This document shows positions 44,584-57,814 of a stretch of 64,000 bases of DNA, in pieces. Positions within the stretch are counted from its first letter, which is position 1. The number at the start of each line of letters is the position of its first letter. Below the pieces are notes generated by a model. It searched no databases and was not told the DNA's origin. It saw only the letters and a program-made list of their open reading frames with translations. The stretch spans positions 372,001 through 436,000 of the forward strand of contig BDSL01000090.1 in assembly GCA_003116995.1 (NCBI GenBank), in the 5' to 3' direction. Origin of the DNA: Yamagishiella unicocca (taxonomy: Eukaryota > Chlorophyta > Chlorophyceae > Chlamydomonadales > Volvocaceae). Position numbers and translations under genes: made by a program.

Positions 44584-44786
44584 CCGTGGGTCTCCACCCC
44601 TAACCCGTGGGCCTCCGACCCGTGGGCCACCAACCCGTGGGCCTCCGCCCCATGGGCCCCTAACCCGTGGGCCTCCCACCCGTGGGCCACCAACCCGTGG
44701 GCCTCCGCCCCATGGGCCACCAACCCGTGGGCCTCCGACCCGTGGGCCACCAACCCGTGGGCCTCCGCCCCATGGGCCACCAACGG
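44584..44786. repeat. 15-bp minisatellite (cassette 11)
   Basis: About 13 units mixing GGGCCTCCGACCCGT, GGGCCACCAACCCGT and GGGCCTCCGCCCCAT. No 14-bp minisatellite or GC box follows; satellite resumes directly. Confidence 0.9.
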
Positions 44787-45349
44787 CGGCACCGCACCGC
44801 ATAGCTGACGTCGCACCGCATAGGCGCATAGGCGGCACCGCACCGCATAGGCAACATCGCACCGCATAGGCGCATAGGCGGCACCGCACCACATAGGTGT
44901 ATACGTGGCACCACACCGCATAAGCACATAGGCGGCACCGCACCGCATAGCTGACGTCGCACCGCATAGGCGCGTACGTGGTACTACACGACCACGTACC
45001 TAGCACTGCACCTCATAAGCACGTACATTGCCGCATAAGCGGCACCGCACTGCATAGGCGCATAGGCAACATCGCACCACATACACGCCACCCATCGCAC
45101 TTCAGCGCCACATAAGTAGCACTGCACCACATAGGTGACATCGCACCACAGAGGCACCGCACCGCATACGCACATAGCCGGCAGTGCACCGCATAGCTGA
45201 CATCGCACCGCATAGGCACATAGGCAGCACCGCTCGCATAGGCGCATACGCGACATCGCCTAGGCACATAGGTCACATCACACCGCATAGGCGCATAGGC
45301 GGCAGCGCACCGCATAGCTGACATCGCACCGCATAAGCACATACGCCCC
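44787..45349. repeat. 46-bp satellite, short block
   Basis: GCACCGCATAG satellite between two 15-bp minisatellite tracts, duplicated at 60310-60872. Confidence 0.93.
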
Positions 45350-45612
45350 GTGGGTCTCCACCCCTAACCCGTGGGCCTCCGATCCGACCCGTGGGCCTCC
45401 GCCCCATGGGCCACCAACCCCTGGGCCTCTGACCCGTGGGCCTCCAACCCGTCGGCCTCTGACCCGTGGGCCACCTCTAAACTGTACGCTGCCTCCAAGC
45501 ATATGCCTGCAAGCATACTCCTGCAAGCATAGCCCTGCAAGCATAGCCTTGCAAGCGGGGGAGGTAAGCCCACTCGCGCAGCCCCTGCGCAGCTTGTATG
45601 AAGGTGACCAAT
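45350..45612. repeat. 15-bp and 14-bp minisatellites plus deleted GC box
   Basis: 15-bp units to about 45478, 14-bp units to about 45558. A deletion joins GCAAGCG directly to GGGGAGGTAAGCCC, removing the first half of the GC box. It ends ATGAAGGTGACCAAT. Confidence 0.88.
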
Positions 45613-46174
45613 AGGGCAGCAGCCTTTTTAGGCGCAGCGCTTATGTAGCCTTGCGCATAGCATTGCGCCATGCCGCTGCGCAGCGCCTGCGCGGCGCCGC
45701 TATGCACCTGCGCGAAAAAGCGAGAGGTCGCCGGTTCGAAACCCGGCGGCCGCACTTTTTGCATTTCGCGCGCAGATGCAACAGATAGCGCGATAGCGAT
45801 AGCCGATGCCTGATGGTGATAGCCGACGCCTGATACTGATAGCCGACGCCCGATAGGCGCCGACGCCCGATAGCACGATAGCCGCATACCTGACACCTGC
45901 TGCCTGCCACCTTGCAGCCCCCGCCAGCGGCCGCCCACTGTGCCAATTGAAGCCATTCCTTTTGCAATGCACCCTAAATGAATGGCCGCACAACCTATCA
46001 GCATCAGAGCGCCCACCAGGCGCGCGCCCACTTGACACACAGTGTGACCCACTGGCACATGCAGCACAGTGCCAGCACCCGCCCACTGAGCTGATTGATG
46101 CCATTCCTTTTCCAATGCACCATAAATGAATAGCCACACAACCTATCAGCATCACAGCAGCCAACAGCCGCGCA
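45613..46174 (+). repeat. cassette core 11: tRNA-like module plus dimer
   Basis: B box 45733-45743, T5 run 45756-45760. The dimer is at about 45940-46170. Its second portion is repeated after a 187-bp step (CGCCCACTTGACAC at 46025 and 46212). Confidence 0.77.
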
Positions 46175-48237
46175 CCAACCACACCGCATAGGTGCATAGG
46201 CGCATAGGCGGCGCCCACTTGACACACAGTGTGACCCACTGGCACATGCAGCACAGTGCCAGCACTCGCCCACTGAGCTGATTGATGCCATTCCTTTTCC
46301 AATGCACCATAAATGAATAGCCACACAACCTATCAGCATCACAGCAGCCAACAGCCGCGCACCAACCAGACCGCATAGGTGCATAGGCGGCAGCGCACCA
46401 CATAGGCGCCATCGCACCGCATAGGCGCATAGGCGGCACCGCACTGTACAGGCGACATCGCACCGCATAGGCGCATAGGCGGCACCGCACCGCATAGGTG
46501 ACATCGCACCGCATAGGCGCATACGTGGCACCACACCGCATAGCTGACATCGCACCGCATACGCACATACGTGGCACCGCATAGGCGCATAGGCGGCACC
46601 GCACCGCATAGGTGACATCGCACCGCATAGGCGCATACACCGCATACGCGCACCACACCGCATAGGCGCATACACCGCATAGGCGCATACACCGCATAGC
46701 TGACATCGCACCGCATAGGCGCATAGGCGGCAGCGCACCGCATAGCAAACGTCGCACCGCATAGCAAACGTCGCATAGGCGGCACCGCACCGCATACGCG
46801 CATAGGTGGCACCGCACCACATAGGTAGCATCGCACCGCATAGGCGTATACGTGGCACATATACCCACATACGCACATTAATAGGTGGCACCACATAGGT
46901 GCGTATGTGGCACCAACAGTGCGTAGGCACCGCATGACACCACATAGACGCATGACGCACCGCATAGGCGCATAGCTAACGTCGCACCGCATAGGCGGCA
47001 CCGCACCGCATAGGCGCATAGGCGGCACCACACCGCATAGGTGACATCGCACCGCATAGGCGCATACACCGCATAGGCGCACCACACCGCATAGGCGCAT
47101 ACACCGCATAGGCGCATACACCGCATAGCTGACATCGCACCGCATAGGCGCATAGGCGGCAGCGCACCGCATAGCAAACCTCGCACCGCATAGGCGCATA
47201 CACCGCATAGGCACACCACACCGCATAGGCGCATACACCGCATAGGCGCATACACCGCATACCTCACATCGCACCGCATAGGCGCATACACCGCATAGGC
47301 GCACCACACCGCATAGCTGACGTCGCACCGCATACGCGCATAGGTGGCACCGCACCGCATAGGCGACATCGCACCGCATAGGCGCGTACGTGGTACTACA
47401 CGAGCACGTACCTAGCACTGCACCTCATAAGCACGTAGATGGCCCCGCATAAGTGACATTGCACCACATAACCACATAAGCGGCACCACACCACATAGCC
47501 ACATAGGCGGCAGCGCACCGCATAGGTGACATCGCACCGCATAGGCGCATAGCTAACGTCGCACCGGATAGGCGCACCACACCGCATAGGCGCATACACC
47601 GCATAGGCGCATACACCGCATAGCTGACATCGCACCGCATAGGCGCATAGGCGGCAGCGCACCGCATAGCAAACGTCGCACCGCATAGGCGGCACCGCAC
47701 CGCATAGGCGCATAGGCGGCAGTGCACCACACCGCATAGCTGACGTCGCACCGCATACGCGCATAGGTGGCACCGCACCACATAGGTAGCATCGCACCGC
47801 ATAGGCGTATACGTGGCACCACACCGCATAAGCACATACGCGGCACCGCACCGCATAGCTGACGTCGCACCGCATAGGCCCGTACGTGCTACTACACGAG
47901 CACGTACCTAGCACTGCACCTCATAAGCACGTAGATGGCCCCGCATAAGTGACATTGCACCACATAGGCACATAAGCGGCACCACACCACATAGCCACAT
48001 AGGCGGCAGCGCACCGCATAGGTGACATCGCACCGCATAGGCGCATAGGCGGCACCGCACCGCATAGGCAACATCGCACCGCATAGGCGGATAGGCGGCA
48101 CCGCACCGCATAGGCGTATACGTGGCACCACACCGCATAAGCACATAGGCGGCACCGCACCGCATAGCTGACGTCGCACCGCATAGGCGCATAAGCGGCA
48201 CCGCACATCGTGTGTCGCATCGCATAGGCACCCGTGC
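46175..48237. repeat. 46-bp satellite with a repeated dimer portion
   Basis: A 187-bp-spaced extra copy of dimer sequence occupies about 46206-46370, then GCACCGCATAG satellite follows to about 48200. Many CGCATACACCGCATAGG variants occur here. Confidence 0.92.
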
Positions 48238-48562
48238 GACACCTCCGACCCGTGGGCCTCCCACCCGTGGGCCTCCGACCCGTGGGCCACTGACCCGTGG
48301 GCCTCCGACCCGTCCGCCACTGACCCGTGGGCCTCCGACCCATGGGCGTACTCCTGCAAGCATAGCCCTGCAAGCATAGCTCTGCAAGCATACCTCTGCA
48401 AGCATAGCCCTGCAAGCATAGCCCTGCAAGCATACCCCTGCAAGCATAGGCCTGCAAGCGTACGCCCATTGCGGCCCGCCCGCATGTGACGGCTGCCCCC
48501 GGCCCCGGCGGGGGAGGTAAGCCCACTCGCGCAGCCCCTGCGCAGCTTGTATGAAGGTGACC
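48238..48562. repeat. 15-bp and 14-bp minisatellites plus GC box (cassette 12)
   Basis: 15-bp units to about 48348, 14-bp units to about 48459, GC box 48462-48562 ending GGTGACC, directly followed by LINE D. Confidence 0.88.
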
Positions 48563-48800
48563 AGAGAGAGAGACCGCGTTACAGTGGCCGCACGACAGGC
48601 GGCACCCGCCAGAGAGAGAGAGACCGCGTTACAGTGGCCGCACGACAGGCGGCACCCGCCCTTATCCCGGCGGGAAAGCACTGCGGAAGAGACACGGAAC
48701 CAAGGTCGGGTACGGGCAACAGCAGGCAAACAGCATCATGCAAAGTCAGCACAAGCGACGGCAGGACACGGCCCCATGCAGGCCACCCTTACGCGTCAAA
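48563..48800 (-). mobile_element. LINE copy D, 3'-UTR only, with duplicated tail
   Basis: Only ~190 bp of LINE 3' UTR (48611-48800), truncated at TCAAAACCA by overlap with the target. A second copy of the last 48 bp (48563-48610) follows, so the element ends (minus strand) with two successive CTGTAACGCGGTCTCTC tails. It is inserted at GGTGACC/AATAGGG. Confidence 0.87.
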
Positions 48801-49404
48801 ACCAATAGGGCAGCAGCCTTTTTAGGCGCAGCGCTTATGTACCCTTGCGCATAGCGCTTCGCCATGCCCCTGCGCAGCGCCTGCGCGGCGCCGCTATGCA
48901 CCTGCGCGAAAAAGCGAGAGGTCGCCGGTTCGAAACCCGGCGGCCGCACTTTTTGCATTTGGCGCGCAGATGCAAAAGACAGCGCGATAGCGATACCCGA
49001 TGTGCCTGATGGTGATAGCCGACACCTGATACCGATAGCCGACGCCTGATAGGTGACGCCCGATAGCACGATAGCCCCATAGCTGACACCTGCTGCCTGC
49101 CGCCAGCGGCCGCCCGCTGTGCCAATTGAAGCCATTCCTTTTGCAATGCGCCCTAAATGAATGGCCGCACAACCTATCAGCATCGGAGCGCCCACCAGGC
49201 GCGCGCCCACTTGACACACAGTGTGACCCACTGGCACATGCAGCACAGTGCCAGCACCCGCCCACTGACCTGATTGATGCCATTCCTTTTCCAATGCACC
49301 ATAAATGAATAGCCACACAACCTATCAGCATCACAGCAGCCAACAGCCGCGCACCCAGCTGACACCCAGTGCAGGAAGACCCACAGTGTCCTGGACTATG
49401 CAGC
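48801..49404 (+). repeat. cassette core 12: tRNA-like module plus dimer
   Basis: B box 48927-48937, T5 run 48950-48954. Copy of core 2. Confidence 0.75.
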
Positions 49405-52400
49405 AGTAGCACATGCCCTAGCATGTACGTGGCACTGCACCGCATAGGCGACATTGCAGCTCATAGGCGCATAGGCGGCACCACACAGGCGCATAGGCGA
49501 CACCGCAATACCATGTACGCATAGGCGCATAAGCGGCACCGCACCGCATAGGTGACATCGCACCGCATAGGCACATAGGCGCCACCCATACCGCATAAGC
49601 ACCACATGGCCCCACATAAGTGCGTACATGGTACTACATAAGCACGTAGATGGCACCGCACTGCATAGCACATAGCTAGCACCACATAGGCGCATAAGCG
49701 GCAGTACCACCTAGCATCTAGCAGCACCCAGGTGACACTACGTAGGCACCCATGAGCACCCGCATCACATAGGCGGGTAGGCGGCGCCGCATCACACCGC
49801 ATAGGCGCATAGGCGCATAGGCAGCACCGCACCGCATAGGCGGCACCGCACCGCATAGGCGCATAGGTAACATTGCACCGCATAGGCGCATACGTGGCAC
49901 CACACCGCATACACACATAGGCGGCAGCGCACCGCATAGCTGACGTCGCACTCCATAGGTGCATAGGTGGCACCGCATAGGCGCATAGGTGGCACCGCAT
50001 AGGCGCATAGGTGGCACTGCATAGGCACATAGGTGGCACCGCACCTCACCGTACAGGCAACATCGCACCGCATAGGCGCATAGGCGGCACCGCACCGCAT
50101 AGGCGGCACCGCACCGCAGAGGCACATAGGTGGCACCGCACCGCATAGGTAACATCGCACCGCAGAGGCGCATACGTGGCACCACACCGCATAGGCAACA
50201 TCGCACCGCATAGGCGCATAGGCGGCACCGCACCGCATAGATAGCATCGCACCGCATAGGCGCATACGTGGCACCACACCGCATAGGCACATAGGCAGCA
50301 GCGCACCGCATAGCTGACGTCGCACCGCACCACACCGCATTGGCACATAGGCGGCACCGCACCGCAGAGGCGCATAGGTGGCACCGCACCGCATAGGTAA
50401 CATCGCACCGCATAGGCGCATACGTGGCACCACACCGCATAGGCAACATCGCACCGCATAGGCGCATAGGCGGCACCGCACCGCATAGATAGCATCGCAC
50501 CGCATAGGCACATACGTGGCACCACACCGCATAGGCACATAGGCGGCAGCGCACCGCATAGCTGACGTCGCACCGCACCACACCGCATTGGCACATAAGC
50601 AGCACCGCACCGCAGACGCACATAGGTGGCACCGCACCGCATAGGTAACATCGCACCGCATAGGCGCATACGTGGCACCACACCGCATAGGCAACATCGC
50701 ACCGCATAGACGCATAGGCGGCACCGCACCGCATAGATAGCATCGCACCGCATAGGCACATACGTGGCACCACACCGCATAGGCACATAGGCGGCAGCGC
50801 ACCGCATAGCTGACGTCGCACCGCATAGGTGCACAGGTGGCACCGCACCGCATAGGTGGCACCGCACCGCATAGATAGCATCGCACCGCATAGGCACATA
50901 CGTGGCACCACACCGCATAGGCACATAGGCGGCAGCGCACCGCATAGCTGACGTCGCACCGCATAGGTGCACAGGTGGCACCGCACCGCATAGGTAACAT
51001 CGCACCGCATAGGCACATAGCCAGCAGTGCACCGCATAGGCAACATCGCACCGCATAGGCGCATAGGCGGCACCGCACCGCATAGCTGACACCGCACCGC
51101 ATACGCGCATAGGCGGCACCGCACCGCATTGGCAACATTATACCGCATAGGCGCATAACTGACATTGCACCGCATTGGCGCATAAGCGGCACCGCACCGC
51201 ATAGGCACATAGGTGCGTACATGGCACTGCACCACATAGGCACATACGCGGCACCACACCACATAGGCACATACGCGGCAGCGCACCGCATAGGTGACAT
51301 CGCACCGCATAGGCGCACCGCATAGGTGACATCGCACCGCATAGGCGCGCACGTCGTACTACACGAGCACGTAGCTAGCACTGCACCTCATAAGCACGTA
51401 CGTGACATCGCACCGCATAGGCGCATAGGCAGCACCGCACCGCATAGGCACATACGTGCATACGTGACACTGCACCACATAGGCACGTAGGCGGCACCAC
51501 ACCACATAGGCGCATAGGCGGCAGCGCACCGCATAGGTGACATCGCACCGCATAGGCGCACAGGCGGCACCGCACCGCATAGGCAACATCGCACCGCATT
51601 GCCGCATAGGCGGCACCGCACTGCATAGGCGCATAGGCAACATCGCACCGCATAGGCGCCACCCATCGCGCAAACGTCGCACCGCATAGGCGGCACCGCA
51701 CCGCATAGGCGCATAGGCAGCAGTGCACCACATAGGCGCCATCGCACCGCATAGGCGGATAGGCGGCACCGCACCGCATAGGCGTATACGTGGCACCACA
51801 CCGCATAAGCACATAGGCGGCACCGCACCGCATAGCTGACGTCGCACCGCATAGGCGCCATCGCACCGCATAGGCGCATAGGCGGCACTACACCGCATAG
51901 CTGACGTCGCACCGCATACGCGCATAGGTGGCACCGCACCACATACGTAGCATCGCACCGCATAGGCGTATACGTGGCACCACACCGCATAAGCACATAG
52001 GCGGCACCGCACCGCATAGCTGACGTCGCACCACATAGCACGTACCTAGCACGTAGATGGCCCCGCATAAGTGACATTGCACCACATAGGCGGCACTGCA
52101 TAGGCACATAGGTGGCACCGCACCTCACCGCATAGGCAACATCGCACCGCATAGGCGCATAGGCGGCACCGCACCGCATAGATAGCATCGCACCGCATAG
52201 GCGCATACGTGGCACCACACCGCATAGGCACATAGGCAGCAGCGCACCGCAGAGGCGCATAGGTGGCACCGCACCGCATAGGTAACATCGCACCGCATAG
52301 GCGCATACGTGGCACCGCACCACATAGGCAACATCGCACCGCATAGGCGCATAGCCGGCACCGCACCGCATAGATAGCATCGCACCGCATAGGCACATAC

Positions 52401-53714
52401 GTGGCACCACACCGCATAGGCACATAGGCGGCAGCGCACCACATAGCTGACGTCGCACCGCATAGGTGCAGAGGTGGCACCGCACCGCATAGGTAACATC
52501 GCACCGCATAGGCACATAGCCGGCAGTGCACCGCATAGGCAACATCGCACCGCATAGGCGCATAGGCGGCACCGCACCGCATAGCTGACGCCGCACCGCA
52601 TACGCGCATAGGCGGCACCGCACCGCATTGGCAACATTATACCACATAGGCGCATACCTGACATTGCACCGCATTGGCGCATAAGCGGCACCGCACCGCA
52701 TAGGCACATAGGTGCGTACATGGCACTGCACCACATAGGCACATACGCGGCACCACACCACATAGGCACATACGCGGCAGCGCACCGCATAGGTCACATC
52801 GCACCGCATAGGCGCGCACGTCGTACTACACGAGCACGTAGCTAGCACTGCACCTCATAAGCACGTACGTGACATCGCACCACATAGGCGCATAGGCGGC
52901 ACCGCACCGCATAGGCACATACGTGCATACGTGACACTGCACCACATAGGCACGTAGGCGGCACCACACCACATAGGCGCATAGGCGGCAGCGCACCACA
53001 TAGCTGACATCGCACCGCACCGCACTGCCGCACCGCATAGGCAACATCGCACCGCATTGCCGCATAGGCAGCACCGCACTGCATAGGCGCATAGGCAACA
53101 TCGCACCGCATAGGCGCCACCCATCGCGCAAACGTCGCACCGCATAGGCGGCACCGCACCGCATAGGCGCATAGGCAGCAGTGCACCACATAGGCGCCAT
53201 CGCACCGCATAGGCGGATAGGCGGCACCGCACCGCATAGGCGTATACGTGGCACCACACCGCATAAGCACATAGGCGGCACCGCACCGCATAGCTGACGT
53301 CGCACCACATAGCACGTACCTAGCACTGCACCTCATAAGCACGTAGATGGCCCCGCATAACTGACATTGCACCACATAGGCACATAAGCGGCACCACACC
53401 ACATAGCCACATAGGCGGCAGCGCACCGCATAGGTCACATCGCACCGCATAGGCGCATAGGCGGCACCGCACCGCATAGCTGACATCGCACCGCATAGGC
53501 GCATAAGCGGCACCGCACTGCATAGGCGCATAGGCGGCAGCGCACCGCATAGCTGACGTCACACCGCATACGCGCATAGGTGGCACCGCTCTCATAACCC
53601 AGCAAGCACACCCCTGCAAGCATAAAAGTGGCACCACACCACATAGCCTCATACGCGGCAGCGCACCACATAGGTGACATCGCACCGCATAAGCACATAG
53701 GCGACACTGCACCA
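49405..53714. repeat. 46-bp satellite array with higher-order repeats
   Basis: Copy of 4.7-9.0 kb, with the same 248-bp and ~1.46-kb higher-order structure and the island near 53593. Confidence 0.95.
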
Positions 53715-54088
53715 CATAGGCCGTCGGCCTCCGACCCGTGGGCCTCCCACCCGTGGGCCTCCGACCCGTGGGCCACTGACCCGTGGGCCACTGACCCGTG
53801 GGCCTCCGACCCGTGGGCCACTGACCCGTGGGCCTCCGACCCATGGGCCTACTCCTGCAAGCACAGCCCTGCAAGCATACCTCTGCAAGCATACCTCTGC
53901 AAGCATAGCCCTGCAAGTATAGCCCTGCAAGCATAGCCCTGCAAGCACATACGCCTGCAAGCGTCCGCCCATTGCGGCCCGCCCGCACATGTCACGGCTG
54001 CCCCCGGCCCGGCCGGGGGAGGTAAGCCCACTCGCGCAGCCCCTGCGCAGCTTGTGCTTACCTCCCCCCGGGAGGTATGAAGGTGACC
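53715..54088. repeat. 15-bp and 14-bp minisatellites, GC box, hairpin unit (cassette 13)
   Basis: Copy of 9007-9380, with one 21-bp hairpin unit at about 54055-54076. Confidence 0.88.
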
Positions 54089-54258
54089 TTTAAAATTAAA
54101 ATTCCTTGCGTTACAGGACCCCGACGCTGGGGTACGACACCTGACCGTGTCATAAGCTCTGTATCTCCACCCCCATCAACGACAACCTCGACCAGCAGGT
54201 TCAACCACAAACCTACTTGCCCACAAGTGGGGCACCCGGTAGCTACCGGGGAGGGGCC
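54089..54258 (-). mobile_element. SINE copy 3, lacking its tRNA head
   Basis: Matches SINE copies 1 and 2 from the tail (AAGGAATTTTAATTTTAAA on the minus strand) up to CCGGCCCCTCCCCGG. The tRNA-like head is missing and replaced, without spacer, by the (CT)n tail of LINE E. The tail lies directly against GGTGACC. Confidence 0.87.
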
Positions 54259-55281
54259 GGGAGAGAGAGAGAGACCGCGTTACAGTGGCCGCACGACAGG
54301 CGGCACCCGCCCTTATCCCGGCGGGAAAGCACTGCGGAAGAGACACGGAACCAAGGTCGGGTACGGGCAACAGCAGGCAAACAGCATCATGCAAAGTCAG
54401 CACAAGCGACGGCAGGACACGGCCCCATGCAGGCCACCCTTACGCGTCAAAACCACCACAAAAGCCCCCATTGGCTCACCTGCCCATCACCCGCACCACT
54501 CGTATCTCGAACCAGCAAAGGTGGCACCAGGAAAGAAAGAACGAAAGAACAAACAGCAGCCAAGGCAGGCTAGCTAGGGCGGCACGGCGCACATGAGCCG
54601 ACCCCCGGTTACGAACAAAAATGGGTGGTCCACCCCCACGTCACCCCAGTCCTTGCGGGGCAAACCCAAGCCCGCAAAGTCCCGCAGCAAGGCCCAGAAC
54701 TTAGCAAGGAGGCCAGAACGCATAGCAGCAGGGAGGGTGGGGCCGGGGAGCCGATGAGAGTGTATGTACCGGCGCGCCCACTCCATCGCGTTGAGCGCCG
54801 CCAACGCCACCACATCCCACACACACTGCAGCACAGTGGTCGGATCCGGCGACACACACAACCACACATGCTCACGCGTGACCCCGCATCCACAGCAGAC
54901 TTCCAGTTCATCCCAGAGCGGGCGGACGAGGGGGCAAGACCAAAAGTGATGCAAGCGCGGCGACTCGGCCACACCCGCTGCAGCGGGGTAACAGCCGCAA
55001 GCACACGGTTCGGGTGGGACCAGCGGGAGGTGGGAGGAGCCCGGCATGGGCACCCCGTCAACCGCCAGCCGCCAGAGGACCTCCTTCCACCGCGGCTCCC
55101 ACTTAAGACGCTTCCACAACCGCCGCCATACCGCGCGTAACGCCACAAGGGCCGCCTCGGGCGTGGCAGCCACAGCAGGGGACAGCCCGAGCGCCTCCCG
55201 CACATACGCCGCATGACAGGCCTGCCTGGGGCGCTCCAGTTCCGCCGCCTGGAGCAGGGTGCCCAGCTTGACGGTGAAGGA
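54259..55281 (-). mobile_element. LINE copy E, 5'-truncated
   Basis: About 1.0 kb, matching copies B and C from (CT)n to TTCCTTCACCGTC. The 5' edge is followed by TGTGGGGA and then TGTGGGAGCAGCC of the cassette. It is fused upstream of the SINE 3 body, forming a LINE-SINE chimera on the minus strand. Confidence 0.88.
54574..55281 (-). pseudogene. LINE ORF C-terminal ~235 residues
   Basis: Open from FTVKLGTLLQAAELERPRQ to the stop at 54574-54576. It includes the zf-RVT-type Cys/His cluster and is identical in sequence to copies B and C over this part. It contains no RT domain and cannot be functional. Confidence 0.8.
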
Positions 55282-55289
55282 ATGTGGGG

Positions 55290-55989
55290 ATGTGGGAGCA
55301 GCCTTTTTAGGCGCAGCGCTTATGTAGCCTTCCGCATAGCAAGGTGCCATGCCCCTGCGCGCCGCCCGCGCAGCGCCGCTATGCACCTGCGCGAAAAAGC
55401 GAGAGGTCGCCGGTTCGAAACCCGGCGGCCGCACTTTTTGCATTTCGCGCGCAGATGCAAAAGATGGCGCGATAGCGATAGCCAATGCCTCATGGTGATA
55501 GCCGACGCCTGATACTGATAGCCAACGCCTGATAGGTCACGCCCGATAGCACGATAGCCCCATAGCTGACACCTGCTGCCTGCCACCTTGCAGCCCCCGC
55601 CAGCGGCCGCCCACTGTGCCAATTGAAGCCATTCCTTTTGCAATGCGCCCTAAATGAATGGCCGCACAACCTATCAGCATCAGAGCGCCCACCACGCGCG
55701 CGCCCACTTGACACACAGTGTGACCCACTGGCACATGCAGCACAGTGCCAGCACCCGCCCACTGAGCTGATTGATGCCATTCCTTTTCCAATGCACCATA
55801 AATGAATAGCCACACAACCTATCAGCATCACAGCGGCCAACAGCCGCGCACCCAGCTGACACCCACTGCAGAAAGACACACAGTGTCACCCACCCAGCAC
55901 ACGCCCAAAGCCCATCAGCACATAGCTCATAGGCCAGTAGGTAGCTAGCATCTAGCAGCACCCAGGTGCCACTACGTTGGCACCCATGA
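55290..55989 (+). repeat. cassette core 13: tRNA-like module plus dimer
   Basis: B box 55412-55422, T5 run 55435-55439. Intact version of core 9, with GCACGATAGCCCC uninterrupted. Confidence 0.78.
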
Positions 55990-57612
55990 GCACCCGCATC
56001 ACATAGGCGGCGGGTAGGCGGCGCCGCATCACACCGCACCACACCGCATAGGCGCACAGGCACCACCCACGAGCACCCACATACGCACATTAATACGTGG
56101 CACCACATAGGTGCGTACGTGGCACCAACAGTGCGTACCTATGTGCGTGTAGTGCATAGGCACCGCATCACAGCGCATAGGCGCATGACGTAGCACCACA
56201 TCGCATAGGCACATAGGCGGCAGCGCACCGCATAGCAAACGTCGCATCGCATAGGCGGCACCGCACCGCATAGGCGCATAGGCGGCACTGCACCACATAC
56301 GCGCCATCGCACCGCATAGGCGCATAGGCGGCACCACACCGCATAGCTGACGTCGCACCGCATAGGCGCATACACCGCATTGGCGCACCACACCGCATAG
56401 GCACATACACCGCATAGGCGCACCACACCGCACCGCACCTCACCGCATAGGTATACGTGGCACCACACCGCATAGGCGCATAGGCGGCACCGCACCGCAT
56501 AGGCAACATCGCACCGCATAGGCGCATAGGCGGCACCGCACCACATAGGCGTATACGTGGCACCACACCGCATAAGCACATAGGCGGCACCGCACCGCAT
56601 AGCTGACGTCGCACCGCATAGCCACATAAGCGGCACCGCATAGGCGCATGGGCGGCACCACACCGGATAGGTGACATCGCACCGCATAGGCGCGTACGTG
56701 GTACTACACGAGCACATACCTAGCACTGCACCTCATAAGCACGTAGATGGCCCCGCATAACTGACATAGGCAGCACCGCACCGCATAGGTGCCATCGCAC
56801 CGCATAGGCGCATACGCGACATCGCCTAGGCACATAGCTCACATCACACCACATAGGCGCATAAACGGCACCGCATCGCATAGGCGCATAGGCGGCAGCG
56901 CACCGCATAGCTGACATCGCACCGCATAAGCACATAGCATAGGCGCATGACGCACCGCATAGGCGCATACGTAGCACCACACCGCATAGGCACATAGGCG
57001 GCAGCGCACCGCATAGCAAACGTCGCACCGCATAGGCGGCACCGCACCGCATAGGCGCATAGGCGGCAGTGCACCACATAGGCGCCATCGCACCGCATAG
57101 GCGCATAGGCGGCACCACACCGCATAGCTGACGTCGCACCGCATACGCGCATAGGTGGCACCGCACCGCATAGGTGACATCGCACCACATACGCACATAA
57201 GCGGCACCACACCACATAGCCACATAGGCGGCAGCGCACCGCATAGGTGACATCGCACCGCATAGGCGCATAGGCGGCACCGCACCGCATAGGCGTATAC
57301 GTGGCACCACACCGCATAAGCACATAGGCGGCACCACACCGCATAGCTGACGTCGCACCGCATAGGCGCATAAGCCGCACCGCATAGGCGCATAGGCGGC
57401 ACCGCACCGGATAGGTGACATCGCACCGCATAGGCACCAGCACGTACCTAGCACTGCACCTCAGAAGCACGTAGCTAGCACTGCACCTGATAAGCACATA
57501 AGTAGCACTGCACCACATAGGTGACATCGCACCACATAGGCACCGCACCGCATACGCGCATAGGCGGCAGCGCACCGCATAGCTGACATCGCACCGCATA
57601 AGCACATACGCA
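55990..57612. repeat. 46-bp satellite array
   Basis: Copy of 38.46-40.08 kb. Confidence 0.94.
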
Positions 57613-57814
57613 CCGTGGGTCTCCACCCCTAACCCGTGGGCCTCCGACCCGTGGGCCACCAACCCGTGGGCCTCCGCCCCATGGGCCCCTAACCCGTGGG
57701 CCTCCCACCCGTGGGCCACCAACCCGTGGGCCTCCGCCCCATGGGCCACCAACCCGTGGGCCTCCGACCCGTGGGCCACCAACCCGTGGGCCTCCGCCCC
57801 ATGGGCCACCAACG
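57613..57814. repeat. 15-bp minisatellite (cassette 14)
   Basis: Uninterrupted counterpart of the minisatellite split by LINE C; the empty site ACCAACC is at 57778-57784. Confidence 0.9.

Larger units (their letters stand above)
35892..45612. repeat. segmental duplication D2, left copy (with two extra insertions)
   Basis: Homologous to 55290-61135. The offset is 19398 up to 36158, 17536 from 38018 to 40248, and 15523 from 42255 to 45612. The steps equal the CACTA element plus its 3-bp duplication (1862) and LINE C plus its 7-bp duplication (2013). All reading frames compared between the copies are identical. Confidence 0.93.
48801..54088. repeat. segmental duplication D1, right copy
   Basis: Near-perfect copy of 4093-9380. 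The right edge is at GGTGACC, after which SINE copy 3 begins. Confidence 0.93.
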
